From Halictus rubicundus (taxonomy: Eukaryota; Arthropoda; Insecta; Hymenoptera; Halictidae), in NCBI RefSeq assembly GCF_050948215.1, contig NC_135158.1:2589822-2653821 (forward strand): a DNA stretch of 64,000 bases, in the 5' to 3' direction. A program made the position numbers and the translations under genes. This document shows positions 56,469 through 64,000 of the stretch, one piece after another; the stretch's first letter is position 1; each line of letters begins with the position of its first letter. Below the pieces are notes generated by a model, which did no database searches, was not told the DNA's origin, and saw nothing but the letters and a program-made list of their open reading frames with translations.

Positions 56469-57415
56469 GCGCTTTAGCCAATTAGCATCTTGGAAGGTTG
56501 GATAATACAAGGATGTGAATTTTCAGTAATGGCACTAGATAAAAAGATCAACCTGACATGCTGAATCCCTCAAAAATCCCTAAAAATTATTGTTCGCGAA
56601 ATGTAACAAATAGTTGGGCAAACTATATTTATCAATTGATTTTTTCTAGTTTTTATCTCCAGATAAAAATGAATATATTCTAAATATTTTCTGTAAAAAT
56701 TTGATTTCAATATCTCTAATGGTTTGAAAGCAACCTGTTGCGAATTAGTATCTTGCGTCGATGGCCCGCTCCATAACATTGACACTGGAGGGTGTCATAA
56801 ATTAGCCCTCCCACGACACTGTCCCGCCGAAGACGAAAGAACTTTCCTGTAACCTCAGTGCAAAACACAGTCATTCTCTAAAGTCTGAAACATTGCCGCT
56901 TCGCACGAATGTACGATTGCCTAGTAAATATGATCCAAATTATATCATGTTTGGTGTCAATTTTATCAGAAAAATTACACGAATGTGTTGAGAGAAGTTT
57001 CATGAATATATTATGAAAAACAAAAGAATTGGGACATTGCATTAGTATTGTTTCACCGATATACCTGACCCCGCATAATGTTACACTCTTCGGCGGTCTA
57101 GCTTCTAGCCCCTTCGAAGGGTAGACACTTGGGCGCGTCATAAATTGGCCCTTCTCCGATAGTGTCCAGCCAAAGACGAAAGAGCTGGCATGCAGCCTCG
57201 GTGCGAAACACAGTCATTCTCTGAAATCTGAAACATCGTCGCTCCGAACAAATGTACGAATGCGTAGTAAATATGATACAAATTATACCATGTTTGGTAT
57301 CATTTTTATCAGAAACATTCCACGAATGTGTTGAGAGAGGTTTCAGGAAAAAATAAGGAAAAACAAAAAAATGATGACATTGCATTAGTATTGTCTCACC
57401 GATGTACCTGACCCA
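56469..57415. repeat. Left inner arm with a 343-bp direct duplication
   Basis: GTCATAAATT recurs at 56794 and 57137, and the following sequence (CACAGTCATTCTCT, ATCATGTTTGG/ACCATGTTTGG, TTGCATTAGTATTGT) repeats with mismatches. Confidence 0.75.
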
Positions 57416-58195
57416 TGTTACACCCAACGACCGGCACACCGAACGGCCAGGCCGACTACGCTTGCAATGTTCCGCATTTTATATGGATTTCTGTATGCAT
57501 TGTCTGGCCGGCCTGACGGTACGCGGGGTCCGAGAGTTTCTGCGTTTTTATGAAATACATAATGGTAATAACGGTACTTCATTCATAACTTATAACGTAA
57601 CTTTTAATATACTTGGTTTTTTTTATAATTACAGTAGGTATATTTAGCAAACATGTGCATAATCTTTATTTGCATTAAATTTTGTATTAAATTAAATTAA
57701 ATTAAATTAAATTAAATTAAATTAAATATTTCTGGAATTCCGACGAATTTGTTTCGAATGAAGTTGCATACGTATCGATAATATCATTAAAATATCCTCA
57801 CGAAGTTACCGCACTCCTCAAAAAATTGTCATACTTTACCTTCTTGTCATACCTTCTAGGCGTATGTAACTTCGTAAGTATATTTTAATGATATTATCAA
57901 TACGCAGAGTTGGGCAAAATAGTTATCGAAATAAAAATTTCGAATAACGAATGAAAGATAAAAAAATTTGTATTAAAATTTGAAAGTTAAAATTACAATC
58001 TCATTAAAGACGGTCCAAATGCTCTAGATAAGCTCTAGAAGTCATTCGTATTAACAATATTGTTCTGATTAAAAACATAAAAGCATAAAAAAATAAAAGC
58101 ATGTATTAATAAATAGATTAAAAACATGAAGCATCATTTGGACTGTCTTTAATGAGATTGTAATTTTTATCGTAACATTACGTATCGGTGAAATT
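57416..58195. repeat. Centre of the palindrome with (ATTAA)8 and nested fold-backs
   Basis: Unpaired with the arms. It contains (ATTAA)8 at 57686-57725. One inverted pair is ATAATATCATTAAAATATCC (57777) against ATATTTTAATGATATTATCA (57880). A second is TCATTAAAGACGGTCCAAAT (58001) against TTTGGACTGTCTTTAATGAG (58137). Confidence 0.7.
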
Positions 58196-59230
58196 TGTCC
58201 TAATCCCACAGGCATTCTGTGCCCCTTAGCTCTTTTATCTGGGGTTATATTGGGAGGGCTAGTTTCTGACACCCTCAAGCGTGTACCTGTCGAAAGACCC
58301 AGAAGCTAGACCGCCGAAGGGTGTAACATTGTGCAAGGTCAGGTATATCGGTAAGACAATCCCGATGGAATGTCATAATCTTTTTTGTTTTCCATTATTT
58401 TTTCATGAAACCTCTCTCAACACATTTGTGGAATGTTTCTGATAAAAATGACACCAAACATGGTATAATTTGTATCATATTTACTACGCATTCGTACATT
58501 TGTTCGAAGCGACGATGTTTCAGATTTCAGAGAATGACTGTGTTTCGCACCGAGGCTGCATGCCAGCTCTTTCGTCTTCGGCAGGACACTATCGGAGAAC
58601 GGGTAATTTATGACGCCCCCAAGTGTCTACCTTTCAAAGGGGCCAGAAGCTAGACCGCCGAAGAGTGTAACATTATGCGGGGTCAGGTATATCGGTGAGA
58701 CAATACTAATGCAATGTCCCAATTCTTTTGTTTTTCATAATATATTCATGAAACTTCTCTCAACACATTCGCGTCATTTTCCTGATAAAATTGACACCAA
58801 ACATGATATAATTTGGATCATATTTACTAGGCAATCGTACATTCGTGCGAAGCGGTGATGTTTCAGACTTTAGAGAATGACTGTGTTTTGCACCGAGGTT
58901 ACAGGAAAGTTCTTTCGTCTTCGGCGGGACAGTGTCGTGGGAGGGCTAATTTATGACACCCTCCAGTGTCAATGTCACGGCACGGAGTTATAGAAAGCAA
59001 ATTTTTACTGAAAATATTTAGAATGCGTTCACTTGTATCTAGAGATAAAAACTAGAAAAGAATCATTTATTTAAATATAGTTTGTCAAACCATTTGTTAC
59101 ATTTCGCAAACAATAATTTTTACGGATTTTCGAGGGATTCAGCATGTTAGGTTGATCCTTTTATCTAGTGCGAATCATTACTGAAAATTCACATCCCTGT
59201 ATTATAGAGAAATGGGTTGCGGAATTCCAG
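58196..59230. repeat. Right inner arm, inverted copy of 56469-57415
   Basis: AATTTATGAC at 58605 and 58948 are the reverse complement of the left-arm 343-bp repeats with the same period. A further partial copy (TTTCTGACACCCTCAAGCG) starts near 58262. Confidence 0.75.
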
Positions 59231-60605
59231 ACCCTTCCAGCCCTCGTAGGCACACGTACACGCCGACCAGGCGGTGTGTGAGTGTGCCGCCATGTCAGTT
59301 CCCATAGCCTCCCTGAGAAACGACGTGCTGCCGAATATTGCTAACCATTTCTCGATGATGCAAAAGTACGACTTCTGAGGACCTTTCCACCCTAGATAGA
59401 ACTTTCATCTAGCTCTTTTCACCATTGACAAGTCCCGTGACTGCATTATTGGGAAATATTTCCAGGCATCCCTGACCCTTGCGATCGCCGTCGGCACACG
59501 TACACGCCGACCAGGCGGTGTGTGAGTGTGCCGCCATGTCAGTTTCCATAGCCTCCCTGAGAAACGACGTGCTGCCGAATATTGCTAACCGTTTCTCGAT
59601 GATGCAAAAGTACGACTTCTGAGGACCTTTCCACCCTAGATAGAACTTTCATCTAGCTCTTTTCACCATTGACAAGTCCCGTGACTGCATTATTGGGAAA
59701 TATTTCCAGGCATCCCTGACCCTTGCGATCGCCGTCGGCACACGTACACGCCGACCAGGCGGTGTGTGAGTGTGCCGCCATGTCAGTTTCCATAGCCTCC
59801 CTGAGAAACGACGTGCTGCCGAATATTGCTAACCGTTTCTCGATGATGCAAAAGTACGACTTCTGAGGACCTTTCCACCCTAGATAGAACTTTCATCTAG
59901 CTCTTTTCACCATTGACAAGTCCCGTGACTGCATTATTGGGAAATATTTCCAGGCATCCCTGACCCTTGCGATCGCCGTCGGCACACGTACACGCTGATC
60001 AGGCGGTGTGTGAGTGTGCCGCCGCACGGCTATTCGAACGAAGCTACGACAGCGCCATCCACGTTGACGCGCCGCTCATGCTCCTACAGGCCTCTCTGGC
60101 GGACAACATGCTGCCGAATATAGCTAATCATTTCTCGATGACGCAAAAGTAGGACTTCTGAGGACCTTTTCACCCTAGATTGAACCTTTATCTAGCTCTT
60201 TTCACTATGGAAAAGTCCCGTCGCTGCATTATTGGGAAATATTTCCAGGCATCCCGGACCCTTGCGATCGCCGTCGGCACACGTACACGCCGACCAGGCG
60301 GTGTGTGAGTGTGCCGCCATGTCAGTTCCCATAGCCTCCCTGAGAAACGACGTGCTGCCGAATATTGCTAACCATTTCTCGATGATGCAAAAGTACGACT
60401 TCTGAGGACCTTTCCACCCTAGATAGAACTTTCATCTAGCTCTTTTCACCATTGACAAGTCCCGTGACTGCATTATTGGGAAATATTTCCAGGCATCCCT
60501 GACCCTTGCGATCGCCGTCGGCACACGTACACGCTGATCAGGCGGTGTGTGAGTGTGCCGCGGCACGGCTATTCGAACGAAGCTACGACAGCGCCATCCA
60601 CGTTG
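59231..60605. repeat. Right outer array, inverted units B, B, B, A, B, partial A
   Basis: ATCTAGCTC, the reverse of the unit start, lies at 59407, 59651, 59895, 60190 and 60434, giving periods 244, 244, 295 and 244. It has one more B unit than the left arm near the centre and ends inside an A unit. Confidence 0.83.
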
Positions 60606-60877
60606 TCGTACGTCCGTACATTCTCTCTTCCTCTGTTTTACCAATACAGTGTGTTGCTCGATACTGAACTTTGGAAAACGTTCCTAGCTCCCCTACTGGA
60701 CAGAAATGTTACTATTTAGCTTCCTCTAGCGGCCGTTCGTTCTTTCATAGCGTGACGATCATTATTGTGTCGGGGCATTTGGAGCTTGCCCTGGTCAGGT
60801 TCGGTTCCCTCCCCTTAACCCCTCGCAGTCCGACGTGTTTTCCCACTTTTATTCCAAAATTTGCTGAAACATTTGTA

Positions 60878-61024
60878 GGTACAGGTTTTGTACTCGAAAT
60901 TAATCCTTCCGTACATCATATTCACCTTTTTGCACTCTAAATTAACCCTTTTGCAATTTCTATTCACTTTTTTGCAAATCAAATTCACGATTTTGTAAAA
61001 CAAATTGTCGTTTTTTGTAGCTGT
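60878..61024. repeat. 21-bp minisatellite, seven copies
   Basis: Successive 21-bp units such as ATTCACCTTTTTGCACTCTAA and ATTCACTTTTTTGCAAATCAA start at 60920, 60941, 60962, 60983 and 61004, with two weaker ones before. On the minus strand the array is open and reads as a seven-residue repeat of the form CKKVNxx inside an 88-codon frame (60815-61081). Confidence 0.75.
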
Positions 61025-61444
61025 GAATATGTTGGCTGAATCTTCTTTGTCATCGCAACTATTACTTCTACAGATTGCCATAATTATTACGTGAATATGT
61101 ACATAACATTACGCGAAACAGCAGGATAACCATTATATATGAATTCATCTGTATATCGCTCTGGAAGTGCGAACCTGCGTGGAAAATCGTGGGCTAACAG
61201 TGGCTACTGGAAAAACGGAGGAAAAGCGGATTCTGCGCGCACATGCTCCCGTTCCCGCGGGACCTGTTGCTCGCTTCTGGTCGTAAATTCAGCCCGGGGA
61301 TGTTGTCCTGGTGAAAACCGTGCGTTTGACGTCTTTATGACATGAAACTGACGTTAAATCGATACCAGCTCTGGGGCAAGCGCACACATCTAAACCAGAA
61401 TGCTTGTGTTAGGGTCTCTCACGAACAGCGAAAACTACATACAT

Positions 61445-61675
61445 TACATTGCGGATGCTTACAATGTTCCTAGCACTGGAAAGCAAAATTGATTTCCATT
61501 TACCAATTAAAAATACGGCTTAGCATGGAATGAATTAATTATGTTGTTGCCCTTTCTCCGTTCAATAATTTTAGTAAGCCGAAAATGACATGTTGATACT
61601 CTTAAATTATGCTAATGTGTTCACAATTTCGTATTTCACTACATTTTTTCACAAATGCATAAAAGCCGCAGTGTA
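61445..61675. repeat. MITE family A copy, diverged left end
   Basis: The right end, ACAAATGCATAAAAGCCGCA then GTGTA, is clear. The left end, TACATTGCGGATGCTTAC, is weaker. 231 bp if both ends belong together. Confidence 0.5.
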
Positions 61676-64000
61676 ATAAACCGTTGGAAGCGACTATAAT
61701 AAATTAATTATTCTTACAATCAGCTATGTAAGAATTGTAAATTATTACTTCACAATATCAGATGGCTAATGCTCGCTAATTTCCATGAAAAGAAGTATTG
61801 GGCAAGAGAAGGTTCATTAGTTGAGACATAAATCGCGAAGGCCAACTGAATTTGTATGCGAAAGAGGGGTACAAGCGTGCCCCGCGGCGTTTTATCGATT
61901 TCACGTCAAATCGCCCGGACATGACGACCGTGACGTGTCACCGTAACAGGATCGTATCACCGGCAGAAATATCGCCAATCCGCCGATAGGTATTGTTGCG
62001 GTCCGATATTTTTTCGCCGCGCGTATATCGACGCGAACATAGACACGCGATAAGACACGCGGCGTCTGAAAAATATCAGGCCAGCATCCCGCGAGCCAGC
62101 TCGCGGGCTAGGACGAAAGAAACCTGAGAAGAATCTCGCAGGACATCGTGGACAGTGTCTGCAAGGCGTTTCTATCGATTTTCTGTCATCCTCTCGCGTT
62201 TACGACATCTCACCGCGATTCGACGCTACCAGGAACGTATCAGCATGTCATTCTCTCGGTTGTTTACACCGGTTGCCCGCGTTCCATCGGGATGCTGATG
62301 CCAATTGCTCTCGGCTGTTGCCTGGATAACGTGGAAAAGCGGAAGGTCTGCTCAGAACGTTTGACTCGAGTGACACGCGCCTGACGTGGATGTTTCAAAC
62401 TGCGCACAATTTTCTTCTCCTTCTTCTATCGTTCTCGATTGTCGTATTGATAGCGTATTCATTGGCAACGGTATTTGTTGAGTCTTCATTCCATATGACT
62501 GAGGAGCTGATGCATTTCAAGAGGTTGTTTTCCACTTCATTCCAACTCGAATAGCTTCTGTGTGCAACTTGGGTCGTTTATGTCCGGAGCGAAATTTCAC
62601 TCTTGCATTTCTTCTTTTCCAATATTAATGTTTTCTCCCTAATGCTTTAAACATTTGACGTTGATGATTATATATTCGAATAAGGACTTAAATACGCATT
62701 CCAGAATTTTTGTTAGATTTCTTAAAATCCTAGAACAGTAAAAAACTTAGTCATGAACTTATAAATAATTTTTAAACTGCGGATTTTTGCAGAAAATAAA
62801 AATTGTTCTTGGCAATTGCGGTATGCAGAAACCAAATAGAAAATTTCTCTCCTTAATGGTTTCAATAAGTTGCAAGCAATGCATCGATATACTTAAGAAC
62901 TTTTAAACTCTTCACTATTTCAAATTGCAAGCAGCCATTTTTGTCATAATGTAGTCCATATCACCTTAGTAATGATTGGTTCGTTGTTGAATTCTATGCC
63001 AAGATCACTGAAAGGTAAGGTATAATAACTGAATATTGCTTTCTTCTTATGCAGTAAGAAATTTAGAAGTCTAACTCTTGAAACAATGTATACCACCTGT
63101 TTTAATTCCTCTAGGATCAACAATTGATCCTTTCTTGAACTTCTAGCCAGGATTTCTGAAAAATAAAATATGAATGAGCATTTTCTTATTAATTAGAGGT
63201 TTTTCCCGAAAATGCCTACCTTAAGTATTTTCTACCTTGCTAATTTAAATGTTTGTGGTCAATTGCGTGCAACAGCTGTGCCACTTTTCTCTGCTGGTGC
63301 AAGGTGAGAATTGACCAATGTTTGTGGACGACTGTAGGAGCAACGGTAGTCGATTCGCAGCTAATTGAACGGAACTGGCCGGCGTATCTGAAACTGATCA
63401 GCTGTCGAAGGCTCGTCAATCGAGAATTCAAGCACACGACCAGTTTTGTACTAGGCGAACAGATTTTCGGGTAGGCATTCGGTGGCGCTCCGTCCATCGC
63501 GAAACCACGTGACATGTCGTCCTTGCAGGATCAGGGTAGTAGTCTTTTGAACAACTCGCGTCATCGTTGTTGTAGCCAAAAATTAAGGCATTTCACTGTT
63601 AATAATGTTCGAAAAAATACACCGTCGTATTTGAGAGAGTCTACAGGATCTTGCTACTTAAGTATCACTTCTGCAGCTCGCACGGCTCGAGCAGAATAAA
63701 TTCTTAAAGTTGACAATTTCATTTTTCATTCAAAAAATTCCTCAAAAATTGAGGGTGGTGAAAAATGATATTTGGATTCGTGTTCAGCGCATGAGAGTCT
63801 ATGAGAATTGGTTACTAGTTTTCGAAACGCGAGATTGCCATTGAATGCGAGCTCGCGTGATATTCGTAGCCATAAATTTTCATAGATCCATGCGCGTATG
63901 GTGCGCGTTATTTTATAATTTATGCATGCCACGCGGAGAGCGCAATTCGAGGAATACTCGAGGCTCGGTATGTTTTCTTAGTAACTCCGCAACTTTCATA
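61676..64000. other. Non-coding right end of the window
   Basis: No gene recognised. 61850-62400 is CpG-rich with short frames of no known family. A 9-bp perfect hairpin (CCCGCGAGC-CA-GCTCGCGGG) lies at 62088-62107 and a MITE-A at 62773-62958. Confidence 0.4.
62773..62958. repeat. MITE family A copy with an internally deleted right end
   Basis: Left TAAACTGCGGATTTTTGCAG. Right TTTTTGTCATAA joins directly to TGTAGTCCA, losing the middle of the usual terminus. About 186 bp. Confidence 0.5.

Larger units (their letters stand above)
54676..60605. repeat. Large palindrome with tandem-repeat arms, Foldback-like
   Basis: The left arm (54676-57415) reappears in reverse complement as the right arm (about 58196-60605), around a central region of about 0.8 kb. 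The outer arms are tandem arrays of 295-bp (A) and 244-bp (B) units; the inner arms contain a 343-bp duplicated segment. Arm-to-arm identity is visibly high, for example unit A at 55686 against 59903. The right arm stops abruptly inside an A unit (CCACGTTG at 60605). No transposase or RT frame is seen. This fits a Foldback-type non-autonomous element, an inverted satellite, or an assembly fold-back. Confidence 0.8.

Noticed and set aside
55147..60605. CRISPR-like array
   Set aside because: Units are 244-295 bp with no short spacers, and this is an insect genome.

Overview
This is nuclear DNA from an insect, most likely a hymenopteran. Genes have many short, AT-rich GT-AG introns, the tRNAs are eukaryotic, and mariner-type and piggyBac-type short elements are scattered through introns. 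The gene set is insect: a TspanC8 tetraspanin, insect muscle protein 20 paralogues and an astakine, a blood-cell cytokine family that flies lack. The species cannot be named from the sequence alone. All exon coordinates were worked out by hand from splice consensus, reading phase and remembered family alignments. No search was run.

The first 33 kb is gene-dense. In order it holds: glycerol-3-phosphate acyltransferase 1 (+, 5' end cut by the window edge); a tektin (-); the V-ATPase accessory subunit ATP6AP1/Ac45 (+), with three M-box/E-box sites upstream; a heparanase (-) with a predicted membrane anchor and no mammalian-type linker; an unrecognised 144-residue basic protein (-); BRD8 of the TIP60/NuA4 complex (-); a TSPAN33-like tetraspanin (+); ZFAND1 and ANAPC13 (both -, possibly one transcript); astakine (-); TMEM161 (+); and a secreted Ala/Gln-rich, cuticle-like protein (+). 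Neighbours are mostly convergent or divergent, with spacers of 0.1-0.8 kb.

From 33 to 39 kb there are five tRNA genes (Thr-AGT, Ser-AGA, two Trp-CCA, Leu-AAG), all on the minus strand, and the 3' remnant of a non-LTR retrotransposon. From 39 to 50 kb a calponin/transgelin-family muscle gene starts on the plus strand (exon 1 with a TATA box; exon 2 about 10.5 kb downstream). Its paralogue, a muscle protein 20-like gene, lies inside that intron on the minus strand. The rest of the interval is non-coding with transposon fragments.

From 50 to 64 kb I recognise no protein gene. The region is dominated by a palindrome of about 5.9 kb (54676-60605). Each arm carries alternating 295-bp and 244-bp tandem units plus a 343-bp duplicated inner segment, around an asymmetric centre that contains smaller fold-backs. 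This is the most unusual structure in the window. It resembles a Foldback-type element or a young inverted satellite and is not explained by any gene. At least eleven related copies or ends of one short inverted-repeat element (MITE family A, starting TAGACTGCGGAT) are spread across the whole window.
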